From Paulinella micropora (lineage: Eukaryota; Cercozoa; Imbricatea; Euglyphida), in contig BJOX01000145.1 of the NCBI GenBank assembly GCA_009731375.1, forward strand, positions 290,957-354,956: DNA of 64,000 nt, written 5' to 3'. Position numbers and translations under genes: made by a program. Shown piece after piece: positions 27,104 to 38,408 of the stretch; the stretch's first letter is position 1; each line of letters begins with the position of its first letter. Under the pieces are notes generated by a model that searched no databases, was not told the origin of the DNA, and saw nothing but the letters and a program-made list of their open reading frames with translations.

Positions 27104-27651
27104 TAATTCTACGCGCCTGTGCAATTTGGCAGAGCTGTTGCTGCTGTGTGTGGCGATGTGTAGCTGTGGTGGTGGGCGTGGGCTTGGCTACAGGCATGGG
27201 ATATCTCATCTGGGGAAACGAAGCTAAGGACGTGGTGGTCTGTTGTTGCCTCTCCTTGCGTAGCCTCGTGGCTGATGCAAGGTGTGGGACTGAGGCACAT
27301 TTGTCTTGTCTTGACTTTGCTGCAGGTGCAAAGCACGACTGCCATCACTTCGGAAACCCTCAGTCCGTTCCACACTTTGCTGATACCCTCACACATGTTC
27401 CGCTGCTCTTGTCCGTGCTGCAGATTCGCCACACGTGGCACAGCAAGTCGCCAAGCTCTCTGAACACGTGCGCAAACATGCTTGGTTCTGCAGCGGGGAC
27501 GTAGAGCGTGTTGCTATATAGGGCGCTCAGACCGTATTGTCGAGTCAGCAAGTCTTGGACGCCACCACCAGCTTTTCCAAGGTTTTCCTTCTTGTCGAAA
27601 CACCTCGGTCGGCATGCGCTTTCTGTGTACAATCCTTCTCTTCTCTTCTCT

Positions 27652-27696
<45 letters not shown>

Positions 27697-27705
27697 TCTC
27701 TCTCC

Positions 27706-27739
<34 letters not shown>

Positions 27740-27840
27740 GCTCGCTCGCTCGCTCTCTCTCTCCTTCCTCTGTCCCCCCAGGACCTGCTGCAGCAGGAAA
27801 TGACACGCCGTGCTGCCGTGGACCTGGTCTTCGCCGTGCT

Positions 27841-27894
<54 letters not shown>

Positions 27895-28028
27895 TCTCCC
27901 TCTCTCCCTCTCTCCCTTCCTCCCTTCCTCTCTCTCTCTCCCTCTCTCTCCCTCTCTCCCTCTCTCCCTCTCTCCCTTCCTCCCTTCCTCTCCCTCTCTC
28001 TCCCTCCCTCCCCCTCCTTCCCTCCCTT

Positions 28029-28086
<58 letters not shown>

Positions 28087-28882
28087 GTGTGTGTGTGAGC
28101 GTGCACCATACCAGCACTGTCTCAGGTCACGGACGCTGCATGGAGCACGCTGATGTTCAAGCACATGTGCGAGTGAGTGCGCCACAGACTAACAAAAGAA
28201 ATACCCTCTGTGCTAACTTGCTCTAGATAAAGCCGCAGATAAGAAGTAACCATCGCGGAATGGAAGCATGCAGCATTGAGGAAACCTCTTATCGGAAAGC
28301 TTTGTGTGTGTCTTGTGTGTGTGTGTGTGTGTGAGGCGTATCCAGAGACCCGCCGGGCCGCCACGGACCTGTCCCTGGTCTCTTGCACCACCTGCGCAAC
28401 AATTTTGCTGGCCGTCTGCATATCTGACCATGTTGCAGGACGTGGTAGCTCGCCTGTGCGCGAGCCCGCATATCATTTCGCGCGTGGCAGAGCTGCTGAG
28501 GCAGGCCGTCATACAGGTCGCTTTGGGCGGAAGATTCACTCACTTGCAAGCACAGTCTTCTGCGTACCACAGGAAGAAAACCAAGAAGCCTTGGCCAAGT
28601 TGTTGTACGCGGTGAGCCCTTCCCCGCAGGCGCGATCGCGGCGGGACAGGCGGCATGTGCTGTTTTGTGTGCGCCATAGGTCATCCAGGACCCAAAGACT
28701 TTGGAGCTGCTGGTGGAGCTGGCCAAGGACGTGGTGCACCGCACACTCGACGACCCATCCGTGCAGCAACACGCACAGGTTTTTGTGGATTCCTTCCTCA
28801 AGGTCGTCGTCAGCTTGCCTGAGCTGTAACATGGCAAGGCTTCTGACATGTGTACAGGACCCAAAGCTGCACGAGACTGTAA

Positions 28883-28964
<82 letters not shown>

Positions 28965-29792
28965 TGCGCTCTGGGCTGAGCACTTTTGCTGTGTTAGGGA
29001 AGCGACGCGTTGTGGGAAGCCTTCAAGGTTCTTTTCAGTCGCAGCTGCTCCGACACATCCAGCTGTCGTGTGCGTGGGCAGGGCGCCGTCACTCCTCGTT
29101 GGTTTGGCTATGGGAGCTCGGCAACAAGTACGTCGACCAAAAATGCTGCTAGCGTCAAGGAAGTCTTGGCCGAGGACGAGAAAGCGAAAGGATTTGCGCA
29201 GGAAAGCGAACCTGGCAAGGACGTGTTGACTAAGGACGAAGAAGAAAATTTATTGGTGCAGGACAACGAGATAGCTAAGGACAAAAAAGAAGCACAGAAG
29301 CACGAGCTTGCCAAGGGCAAACTTGCAAAAAAAAACACTCCTGTGGAGGAAGAAGACTTGCTGAGTGGAGAAGACTTGCTAAGCGGAGGAACATCGCTAG
29401 ACCTGAGCGACGTGACACACACCACTCTGGCCGCAACAGACGAGCAGGAGCTGCACCAAGGCGCGAATGTAGCTCCTTCTTCTTCTTCTTCTTCTTCTTC
29501 TCCTTCTTCTCCTCCTTCTTCTTCCCCATCTCCTTCCCCTCCTCCTCCTCCTCCTCCTTCTTCTTCTTCTTCTTCTTCTCCTTCTCCTTCTCCTTTTCCT
29601 TCTCCTTCTCCTTCTCTTTCTCCTTCTCTTTCTCCTTCTCTTTCTCCTTCTCCTTCTTCTGCTCCTCCTCGGAGTCCTCCAGCAGCAAATCGCGGCAGCA
29701 GCTTGCCGCAGACCCAGCAGCAGAACAGCACAGCAAGTCCAGCTGTGGCTCCGGCCGCAGAGACAAAGACAGTGCAAACATCCACAGAGTAA
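25062..29792 (+). CDS. Mitochondrial-type protein with helical-repeat exons
   Basis: An unrecognised multi-exon gene. The chosen start, ATG 25062, gives an Arg/Ser-rich, acid-free leader (ALRSRAFRTFQ, then PRRRFSSN), typical of a mitochondrial presequence. Three 21-residue repeats follow (PHEPQE / SPHEAQE / APRGHQE, with QPKPSKR). Well-bounded exons: 25062-25400, 25873-25938, 27133-27231 (hydrophobic CVAVVVGVGLATGMGYLIW, probable membrane segment), 27783-27840 (DLLQQEMTRRAAVDLVFAVL), 28439-28516 (DVVARLCASPHIISRVAELL), 28573-28611, 28680-28779 (VIQDPKTLELLVELAKDVVH), 28859-28879, and 28998-29792. The short exons share an L..V....LV pattern like armadillo-type helices. The C-terminus is Glu/Lys-rich, then Ser/Pro-rich, ending TSTE. 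Exons between 27.3 and 28.4 kb are uncertain. Confidence 0.6.
26386..26696. repeat. Tandem duplication of about 140 bp before a gap
   Basis: The block from ACGCAAATATTTGCGTGAAT to CCGACAGGGGTGCG occurs at about 26390-26520 and 26562-26690 with several substitutions, inside an intron. A G run and N 26708-26952 follow. The second copy may be a real tandem duplicate because it differs by more than read error. Confidence 0.7.
27655..28965. repeat. CT microsatellite introns
   Basis: (CT)n tracts with CCCT and CGCT variants fill the introns at 27655-27765, 27841-28085 and 28885-28963. The coding exons lie between them. Confidence 0.9.
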
Positions 29793-30095
29793 GCATCAGG
29801 CGACAGGGAAGTTATTTCATAATATCCAACATATCATTTAACTATTCATCATTTTCAGAAAAGCACTCAGGGCAACAAATGCAACTCAACTCAGTGAAGG
29901 AGCAAAATTATATGGTCTGATCAGGCAACAGTGTCTGCGTGCATTATTACGTAACAGCTCTTGTAGCTCTAAATATAACATTCATATTAACCTTTAACTT
30001 AATTTCAGTCCACTTAAGTGGACTGAATCCACTTGGATGGATGGGATCGTGCAGAGGTTCACCACGGAGTGTTTAATATTATAATGCTTTGAGAC
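29793..30095. other. Intergenic, no gene seen
   Basis: AT-rich sequence follows the stop at 29790-29792. It contains the imperfect palindrome CCACTTAAGTGG near 30010, but no ORF or RNA gene is recognised. Confidence 0.5.
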
Positions 30096-30802
30096 TAGCC
30101 CTTACTCTGGCAAGATCCACATTTGTGGATACAATCCACATTTGTGGATCTAGTTCTCAACTTCAATAAAAACATCAATACCAATTGTAAATTGCTATAC
30201 TACGCAACAGATTAATAAATCAAGTGTTTTTGAAGCGATCTGTGAAAACGTCGGATGTCATAGCTGGAAGTGACTTAAATATGAAACTGAAAACAGACAC
30301 CAACCACTTTTTTTCACATTTTTTCGTCACACATTTTCAATACTGTGACGCATAAAAACATCAGTATCAATCGTAAAATGCTATCCTACGCTACACATTG
30401 ATAAATCAAGAGTTGCTGAAGCGACTCATGCTATGTGAAAACCAGGATGTCATAGCGGCCCTTCTGGAAGTGACTTAAATATGCCACAGCCACTGAAGTT
30501 GCGGCTGAGTCACAGACATCAACCACTTTTTTTCGTAAATTTTATATTAATAGTAGTAAGAGGCAGCCACTCTGACCTCGGTTGTGAAGGTTTTATTAGT
30601 TATTGTATTAAAGAACGGTTTTTTGGCATGGTTAGATTCAACCTGACTCATTGAAGTTGATAATATTTATTAATAGAACTATCAAAATCCACAAATATGG
30701 ATTCAAAACTCGAAAAAAATTAGCCGATCCACATTTGCAACGTGGACTCGGCTTCATCCAGACTGAATTGAACTTAAATGTGCAAGCCAGAGTAAGGGCT
30801 AG
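30096..30802. mobile_element. Non-autonomous element with 17-bp terminal inverted repeats
   Basis: CTAGCCCTTACTCTGGC at 30096-30112 is exactly inverted at 30786-30802. Inside are CCACATTTGTGGAT palindromes and two diverged direct copies of about 170 bp (about 30185-30320 and 30370-30540, sharing GATGTCATAGC, GGAAGTGACTTAAATATG and AACCACTTTTTTTC). There is no transposase, so it would have to be mobilised in trans. Confidence 0.7.
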
Positions 30803-30846
30803 ATAACAGTCGGAAATATCAATAATATTATGATTCAAGTCTGGCA

Positions 30847-31592
30847 ACTCAGAGTCAGGGTCAGACAGGGAAACCTTACCTCTTATTTTACTGAGACAGA
30901 AAGACAGCCTACGTTAGGGGGAGATAGTGGTGAGAGTGAGCAAAAGGGAGGAGAAGAGCAGGTGGAGGAGAGGGGGAGAGTGAATAGTCAGCCTTCACCT
31001 ATTTATTCCACACCAGCAACGACAACAATCAGGACGAAGAGCAAGGAGCAAGTAGAGGAAAAAGAGAAGGAAGACAGAATGATAGTAGCATATGAGGAGA
31101 GTTTGGAGCATGAGATGAAAAGACAGAGAGAGAGGAAGCTTTTTCGTTTGTGTTTGATAAGCTAGCAGGTAAAGCCAAGAGGAGTGTGGCAGATTTGGTG
31201 AGAGACACCTCACCAGACTTTGGTCAGAACTTGCACACTGTGTGGGCAAGACTAACCAAAAGGTTTGGTAAGGTGAGTGAGGAAGATGTGCAAGATAAAA
31301 TAAATGCGATGAATGCATGGACATTTGATGAGGGGTGTGATTATGCTCCGCAGTTTGATGCGTTTGTTGCGTTAGATGAAGAGCTAAAGGCAGTAGGCCA
31401 TAAAACACCCCACAGAACAATGGAAACAATAATCACTAATGCCTTGCAAAACCCTGAGTATGCATCAGAGGGGGTGAGAAAGGATTGGGGAGGATGGATG
31501 AGCACGCTGAAGATGAATAAGAAGCAGCATGCATGGTCTTTTGAGGAATGGTGGGAGGAGTTGGAAGAAAGAGCGTTGGAGATAGATAGGAA

Positions 31593-31643
<51 letters not shown>

Positions 31644-32918
31644 AGAAGATGAAGAAAGAAAAAAGCACACGCAGGGAAAGATGCCAACAAAAGAGAGGAA
31701 GGGCAGAGAGGTGTGTGTTTGGGGTTTCAAAGAGAGAGTGGATGCAAGTGGGGGGATGAGTGTCGTTTTGCTCATACAGAGGGGTCAGTCACTATGGGTA
31801 GGGTGCCTGGGGTGTGTTACCTGTTTGAACAGTCAGGCAGCTGTGATAGATCTAACTGTAGATTTAAACACACCACCACTGATAAGAAAGGGGGAGGAAA
31901 GGAACAGGAACGAGAAAGAAGACGTGGAAGAAAGGAGAGAAATGTTTCAACTGTAACATGGAGGGGCATGTGTTCTCCGCATGTGAGAAGGAGTGCAGGA
32001 TGTGTGGGGGTGAGCATAGACTGCATGAATGTGAAGAGATGAAGAAGGCGAGAGAAAAGCCAGGTGAGAAGGAAAAACCGAGAGAGAAGGAAAAGAGAGG
32101 AAAGTGGAACATGGAAAGTTAGGAAGGGGAAGTAAGTCAGACACTTCTGACACAGATAGGGGGAGTGAGTCAGACACGGATGAGGAAGGTGAGAAGGTGA
32201 AAGCATTAAAAAGGACGATGAGATTTACACAGGGCGAGACAGAGTAGGCATGGTAAAGGAGAAGGCCCACATGGGCAAAGTGATGGTAGTACAAGAGAGA
32301 GAAGTATATCGTCAATGTGAGGGGCGAGTGTCAGGTGGGCAGCAATGTTTTGTATGCACGCATGACATGGAGAGTGAGAATGTGTTGTTGCGAGAGGCAG
32401 CTTGTGGATTGTTGAGAGGGCGATTTTGCGGGCTGCATACAGATCAGGAAAGAGAGAGTGAGAGGGAAGGCTTAGCCCCAGTGATGGGGGAGCAAAACAT
32501 AATTAACCCACCTAAGCCGTTAGTTGAGAAGGAGAAGAAAGAGAAGGAGAAGCGCTCAAAGCGCAGAAGCAAGAAAAAGAAGGGGAAAGGAAAGGCTGAG
32601 TCCAGTCAGAAGAGCCCAAGGAAAGGGCAAGGTTATTTTATGGAGTCGGGGAACCAAGGTGACTCTAACGACGACGACCAACGCGACGGGCGTGTGGGAG
32701 GCAGCGAAAGCGACAGCGGCGCAGATGCGGACCCGGAGCGGCGATTCCAGCTGGTGGAGCGTGCGGTGCGCAAGTGGGCGGAGGACTACAGCGTCGGCGA
32801 GATGGCGGATGGGAGCCGGGAAGTTAAGGGACCCGGCGGCTTCATGGAAGCAAGAGAATGGGGGAGCGCGCGGTGGGCGGCGCAACAACTGGACTTTTTG
32901 ACTACTGCGTCAGCATAA
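30847..32918 (+). pseudogene. Gag-like retroelement ORF, unit 1 (5' truncated, frameshifted)
   Basis: Homology to unit 2 begins abruptly at CTCAGAGTCAGGG (30847), so the first part of the ORF is missing. The reading frame then changes at a GA run near 31125, again near 31650 (a longer GA run than unit 2), and again around 31900-32240. The final block ends ...LDFLTTASA at TAA 32916-32918, as in unit 3. The CCCH fingers are present but out of frame. It is not functional as assembled. Confidence 0.8.
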
Positions 32919-33817
32919 GCTAAGTTGGTTAGAGGGATACAAAGTTAGTATTGCGTTAGTGCATATAGTTGTTAGTACGGCTCCAGTAATTTCTGAATAG
33001 TGCTACACATATTTACCATCATATATGCAAGTTTAGTAGCATAAGGTAGATGAGCCCCGGGGCCGTTATTCCTAAATATTGCTGTCACAGTGACATTCAA
33101 GACAGCAAAAAAAATTAGTTTTCAGTTTTTCAACACTGTGTAAGATTTTTATTTTTTTGACAATTTTTCGTTTTTGTGACAAAAATTTTTAATTTCCCAA
33201 TTTAACGGTAACATTTTGCGAAAATTTACGATGTTTTGCGGACGAATATAGCAGTTAATTTGAAAATTTTAAATTTCCAACCAAAATCAAAATTCCAACC
33301 AAAACTGAAAATCTGACACAAAAACTAAAAAGTAATTTTTTTTTGTATTGAATGTCAACAGCAGTAGGGGGAGCAATGGATAATTTATTAATTAATAATA
33401 GTATTTAGTCATACCGGCCCACCCCAATGATAATTGCCTATTTTTACCTATATCACTCTAAGTGTAACGGTGAATTTAATGCTTTGGCGGTCTGGGGTTG
33501 GGCTTAGTGACGTGTCATTATTCAAATATCCAAGTAAAAGTAAAATACGAACCCTCTAGTCCACTGGGTTGTGAGCCTTGGCAGCGCTTAACTCTGGAGA
33601 AAAAAGAACAAAGAAAAGGGGGAGTGATCCAANNNNNNNNNNAGGCCATCGCCGACCTGGGAGGCGACTGTCAAAAGGGTTGGTGCCACTCCAAAATTGG
33701 CACACAAAAAGGGTGACCGCGTCGTGGGACAAGGCAAGCACATCAGGCACAACAACTGGTTTGCAACAACTAAGGCAAAAAGCAAAAAGGACAGACAGCC
33801 TCTAAGACCTCAGACTC
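32919..33817 (+). repeat. LTR-like spacer after unit 1
   Basis: About 0.9 kb of non-coding sequence is nearly identical to the stretches after units 2, 3 and 4 (57624-58498, 60473-61150, 61836-62689 in pieces). It is bounded by the gag stop upstream and the next gag start downstream. It may contain one LTR plus untranslated leader; exact LTR ends and a primer-binding site could not be fixed. A 10-N gap lies at 33633-33642. Confidence 0.6.
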
Positions 33818-33977
33818 ATGAGTGTTAGTACTCTAAGAGGCACTTTCAAAAACAAAGGCAGTATGACGGAAAAAGGACAATATGACGGGAGAACCCCGTT
33901 CAAAGCGTTTCAACGAGAGATGGTTTTGGCCCTAGGGGCAAAAGGACTCAAGGGGGCACTAAAGACCCCTCAAGAAC
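33818..33977 (+). pseudogene. Gag-like ORF, unit 2, 5' fragment
   Basis: ATG 33818 opens the gag reading frame (MSVSTLRGTFKNKGSM...). It is cut at 33977 by the Polinton after the codons for LKTPQ. The rest of the ORF resumes at 55373. Unit 3 (58499 onward) shows the uninterrupted sequence. Confidence 0.9.
33972..33977. repeat. Left target-site duplication AAGAAC
   Basis: AAGAAC directly precedes the left inverted repeat and is repeated at 55367-55372. Six base pairs is the length usual for Polinton integrases. Confidence 0.9.
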
Positions 33978-34111
33978 AGTAGATGATAACCCAGAACTCG
34001 TCGAGAATTTTTGCAAATTCTCGCCTTCGTCTGGGTTGTCGCACCCTCTCCTGTTGATAGTAGATACAAAGAAACAAAAACAACCAAATAGCCTTCTACA
34101 GCACACTACAA
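33978..34111. repeat. Left terminal inverted repeat
   Basis: It starts AGTAGATGATAACCCAG and ends CACACTACAA. It matches the right end in inverse orientation with one visible substitution (G at about 34051, T in the partner). An internal perfect hairpin CGAGAATTT-TTGC-AAATTCTCG lies at 34002-34023. Confidence 0.95.
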
Positions 34112-34171
34112 GAAAACATATGTCATATTTTTATTTACTATTTAAAAAAAATAAAACTGACATAATATAGA

Positions 34172-34618
34172 ATGAGTGAGAGAACAATCAGAAAAGTTTC
34201 AAAAGGTGAAGTATGTATTAAGAAGAATGAAATTGATGTTAGATGGAGGGAAAATGGCGAACAAAAAAGAAAGGTATTTTACATAGGAAAAAAGAAAACA
34301 AAGGAAGAAGTAGAAAAGCAAGCAAGGGAGTTTTACGAAAAGGAAGTATTATCAAAATACGAAGAAGATAATAAAAATACGGATTACAACCAATTAGCGA
34401 AGCAAAAGAAGTCAGAATGGAGAAAAGAAAAAATTAAAGAAAAATATACATGTGTTTGTGGAAAAACGATAGGAATATATGGCAAATACACACACGAAAA
34501 AACACAATTTCATAGAGACTTCTTTGCGGAGAAAGAAGAGATTATGTTAGGCGATCGTAAAGTAATTCGTATAACATATAAAAACGAGGACATAGAAAGA
34601 TATTTTAAAAACAAATAA
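34172..34618 (+). CDS. Hypothetical protein with zinc-finger-like end
   Basis: First gene inside the left repeat, 148 residues. The first half is basic and charged. It contains YTCVCGKTIGIYGKYTHEKT followed by QFHRDFF, a C-x-C plus H/H arrangement that could bind one metal ion. It is not recognised as a known family. An AT-rich, TATA-like stretch precedes the start. Its position beside the polymerase suggests a DNA-handling role, but that is only inference. Confidence 0.7.
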   Translation: MSERTIRKVSKGEVCIKKNEIDVRWRENGEQKRKVFYIGKKKTKEEVEKQAREFYEKEVLSKYEEDNKNTDYNQLAKQKKSEWRKEKIKEKYTCVCGKTIGIYGKYTHEKTQFHRDFFAEKEEIMLGDRKVIRITYKNEDIERYFKNK

Positions 34619-34668
34619 TTAATTTTATTTTAAACAAATATTATTTATATGTATATAATACATATAAA

Positions 34669-35121
34669 ATGACGACGACCAGAGTTGTGGGTGTTTCATT
34701 TGATGGGAGACAAGATAATATTTCTTATCTTAAAACCATAGGACGAGGTGAAAAAGTTTTTATTCAACACGAGCCAGAAAACAAATTTGATAAAAATGCG
34801 ATAAAGGTTGAAACAGAAAGCGGAAAGCAAATCGGATATATCAGCAAGCACTTAGCAGAAACTCTAAAGATTAAAGGAAGGAAACAAATATATTATTCAA
34901 TCTATGGAGGAGGGACAGGAAACATTATGGAATTGAAATTACTATCCCTTGATACAAACAAACAATATTTAATATATATTAAAGATTTTTTTATTATATA
35001 TACACAAAGATGGGTAGAAAACCAATATATAAAACACCAGAAGAGAAAAAGGAAGCCTTACGGAGAAAGGCGAGGGAATTTATACAAAAAGACCCAGAAA
35101 GACATAGACAGAAGTCAATAG
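34669..35121 (+). CDS. HIRAN-domain protein
   Basis: Residues 4-90 match the HIRAN domain found in HLTF/Rad5-type repair helicases: VVGVSFDGRQ, then EPENKFDKNAIKV and GKQIGYISKHLA. In known HIRAN proteins this fold grips single-stranded 3' DNA ends. Here it stands alone without a helicase. The ORF is 150 residues, but after about residue 103 it reads through the AT-rich leader of the next gene and overlaps it by 112 bp. The natural protein probably ended near 34980 and lost its stop. A TATATAATACATATAAA leader precedes the ATG. Confidence 0.8.
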   Translation: MTTTRVVGVSFDGRQDNISYLKTIGRGEKVFIQHEPENKFDKNAIKVETESGKQIGYISKHLAETLKIKGRKQIYYSIYGGGTGNIMELKLLSLDTNKQYLIYIKDFFIIYTQRWVENQYIKHQKRKRKPYGERRGNLYKKTQKDIDRSQ

Positions 35122-35231
35122 AATACTACAACCAAAACAAAGCAATAATAGCAGAACGGAGAAAGAAAAAAATAGATGAAGTAAAGCAAGCATTACTTAA
35201 GTTGAAAAGAATGGAGGAGGCAATGAAATGA
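35010..35231 (+). CDS. Small basic protein, NKxxxxRK type
   Basis: 73 residues, highly Lys/Arg-rich and probably helical. The start MGRKPIYKTPEEKKEALRRK resembles the 63819 gene of the second element (MPRPKIYEGD...), and both share a YYxxNK...ER(R)K segment. The start follows a TATATATACACAAAG leader. It overlaps the extended C-terminus of the HIRAN ORF in another frame. DNA binding is plausible but unproven. Confidence 0.65.
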   Translation: MGRKPIYKTPEEKKEALRRKAREFIQKDPERHRQKSIEYYNQNKAIIAERRKKKIDEVKQALLKLKRMEEAMK

Positions 35232-35326
35232 ATTTCTATTTAAAGATAAGATATTATTATATATAAATATAACAGATAATTTATTATTATTATTTATTAT
35301 TTTATATCCGCTTTGATATAAAAAGT

Positions 35327-38249
35327 ATGCCACCACTTTTACCACCCAGACCAACGAAGGAAAATGTAGAACTAGCGAAGGTAAGGGCGAACTTAAGGGA
35401 AACTAAGACACAAGAAGCGAAGAAGCGCGAGGTAAAACTTGTAGAACTAAGACCAATAAAAAACAGAGGTATAAATGGATATACATACCCTTCTAAAGAC
35501 CTTGACATTAACTTCTATGATATGGATACGATTGAAATATTAATTATGAGAGCAGTTAAGGATGCCAAAAATAGAGGACTGACAAACGAAGCAAGCCTTC
35601 ATGTCAAGTTTGGGTATATAACAGATGCCGATGATAGTAAGTTTTACAAGTGGAAAACTTTTAACTCAGTTAAGTTAAAAGACATAGATGAGTTGTTTCG
35701 TGATATATATTTATATAACGAACAAAATCTTGAAGCCAGTGCGAATGGATATGAAAGAATTATTCAACATATAACTATTCAAATTATCCAAGAAGACGGA
35801 GGCGGGTGTAATGATACAGGAAGTGATAAAAAACATAAAACGCCCGAAGGGATACATATTAATCCAAGAAGCAAAGATAATAATTGTTTCTTTCATGTCG
35901 TTAAAAACATACTAAATTTACCAATGAAAGGTAAATCAAAACTCAATAAAAAAGTATGTAATGACATTAGAAGTGAATTCAAACTTGAGCCTAATACTCC
36001 GTTACCTTTATCAGTCGGCTTTGAAATCTTAAAAAATATTGTATTGAAGGTAAGTATTTTGAATTGACTGATGCAACAAGCAAACAGACATTCAAAAATT
36101 TTGAAGACCCTTTAATAACCGCAGATGTTCTTTGTTATCTACTCAAATGACATTATATAAGTTTCATAAAAAGAAACAAAAATAAGTGTCCAGATTGTTG
36201 TAAAGAATATTACAATAGTCATAAATGTAATAATAAAAGAATTTCATATGTAAGAGCGAAACTCAGAAAGAAAGAAAATCAAGTGAGGTCTTTATTGACT
36301 ACTTTTGAAGAGGCTAAGTATAATAATCAAGATGAAGTATTTCATTATGACTTAGAGACTTTTACAAATGAATACGAATTACACACACCATACATAGCAG
36401 GCTATACCATTTCGGATATCGGCTTTAAATATGTAGCAGGCGATGAATGTATTCCTAAATTACTTGATATAATTTTCAAATATGCGGAGGAGTTAGCAGA
36501 AAGAAAACCAAAAGCAAAATTATATGTTAATGCTTTCAATGGTAGTAAGTTTGACCATTACTCATTACAGAAAGAATTTATCAAAAGAAGAATAAAAAAT
36601 GCTACCCTTATGAATAATGGTGCTATTATCTCATTAGAATACAAAAATATAAAATTCTGGGATTTATGTAAGCACACTGAGGGAAGTCTAAAAAAGAACC
36701 TTGAAACACTGGGATGTAATGTGTTAAAAGGAGACTTTGACCATAGCAAACACAAACGATGGGAAGAGATGGATGATGAAACGAAAAAGGAATGTCTAAC
36801 ATACTTAGAAAAAGATGTTATGGGTTTGAAGGAACTACACGACACACTAAACAGACAAATATATGAAGAACACAAAATTAATTTAACCGCTTATATATCT
36901 ACTTCGTCTCTAACTTGGAATTTATGGAAAAAGAAGATAGATGGTAAATATGTTATTCAACTACCGAATTTAAAACAAGAAAAAGATTTTAGAAGGGCTG
37001 TATATGGTGCTAGAACTTATCCAAGCAAAAGGCGATTTATTTCGGAGCAATATCAAAAATACATAAATGGTGAAATTGGGTTTGATGAAGTTGTAGATTA
37101 TCTTATTGATGCCGATGTTGTAAGTCTTTATCCAACGGCGATGCTTGAACTATTTATGACTGGTGAAATAAAGGAATGTGTAGGAGAAATGAAAGGGAAA
37201 CTAGGGATATATAATGTTGATTACATATCTCCAAAAAATATATTACATCCGCGGGTTCCGTATAGAGATAGTAAGGGGTGTTTAAAATGGGAGTTAAGAG
37301 ATATGAAAGACCAATGGCTAACTTCTGTAGATATTGAAGATATGATTGAACTTGGCTACCAAGTCAAAATCATTCGTGGATATTACACTGAAGAAGCCGA
37401 ACCAGTATTTAAAGAATATATTTCGGACTTATTCAAGAAAAAACAAAATTCAAAGAAAGGCACACCGCAGTATTTATTAGCAAAGTTATTTATGAATGCT
37501 TTATACGGAAAGACAATTCAAAGACCGATTAATTCTGTAAGCAAATACATAACAAAAAATCACGAGTATTGGAAATTCTGGGCTAAGCATGTGATAACTG
37601 ATATTGAAAAGTTTGATGAGGCTAATGGTGAATTATGGTTAATCAGCGGTATTCCAAGAGATGAGCAAGAAAAAGAAGAAAGAATTACGAAACCCACTCA
37701 CTACGGGGGCATTTATACTAGCATACAGGAGACGAATTATGTATGTATATGACTGAAGCCAATCCAAACAACGACCCCGACAGAGATTATTATTATACAG
37801 ATACAGACAGCATTCAAAGCCATGTAAGAAACATTGAACGAATTAAAAGATTTAGAGATACAACAATCGGCGGAATGGATGACGACATTGGAACTGATTG
37901 TAAAATAATAAGGGGAATATGGGTAGCACCAAAATTGTATATGTTGGAGTATGTAAAGAAAGGTGAAGAAAAAGGTAAAACTCATTTCCACTTTAGAGGA
38001 AAAGGTTTAGATTTGAAAAAATTAAATCCAACCGCTTATGAATTAATGGATAAGGGTGAAAGTTTAACTAATACCAGAGACTTTATAATGAAGAAAATAC
38101 ATACTAGCAGAAACAGCAAACAACAACAAATTGAACACTTTAGCATACAACACCAAAAGAATGTAGTAAAAGTAGTTAATAAAACAAGATGGTGCGGGCG
38201 TGAGTTTATCAACGAAAATGATAGTATCCCTTACGGCTTTGATATTTGA
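35327..38249 (+). pseudogene. polB: Protein-primed-type DNA polymerase B, broken
   Basis: Polinton replicative polymerase in at least three reading frames. Frame 1 (35327-36067) carries an N-terminal domain with DNNCFFHVVKN. The frame changes in an A6 run near 36030 and meets an in-frame TGA at 36148-36150. It then runs open to 37752 with exonuclease motif YDLETF, DADVVSLYPTAM (motif A) and LFMNALYGKTIQRP (motif B). Two further indels between 37704 and 37750 (G5 run; a repeated TATG) shift it to the frame ending at 38249, which holds YYYTDTDSI (motif C, catalytic Asp pair). The final codons GAT ATT TGA lie inside junction repeat A. All catalytic motifs are present, so it was active recently. 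Confidence 0.9.
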
Positions 38250-38350
38250 TAATTTCACTTCGTGCTACGCACTCTCGTTTATTATCAAACATCGTCGGCC
38301 ATTAAAGTATAAAACGATGTTTTGTGATGACGAAGTCAGAACAAAATATC
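38241..38350. repeat. Junction palindrome A (polB 3' end)
   Basis: GATATTT, hairpin with TGATAAT/ATTATCA arms and CACTTCGTGCTACGCAC apex, AAACATCG, a 25-30 bp spacer, then CGATGTTTTGT, inner loop, ACAAAATATC. The polB stop overlaps the left end. Confidence 0.85.
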
Positions 38351-38408
38351 AAATATCAAAAATTAATTAATTTTTTCCATAAAATTTTTTAACACTCTAT
38401 ATAGACCA

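Noticed and set aside
27360-28185. Minus-strand ORFs with Arg/Glu repeats
   Set aside because: Antisense of CT microsatellites. A minus-strand frame near 27430-27590 looks protein-like, but it lacks domain or splice support and conflicts with the plus-strand gene.
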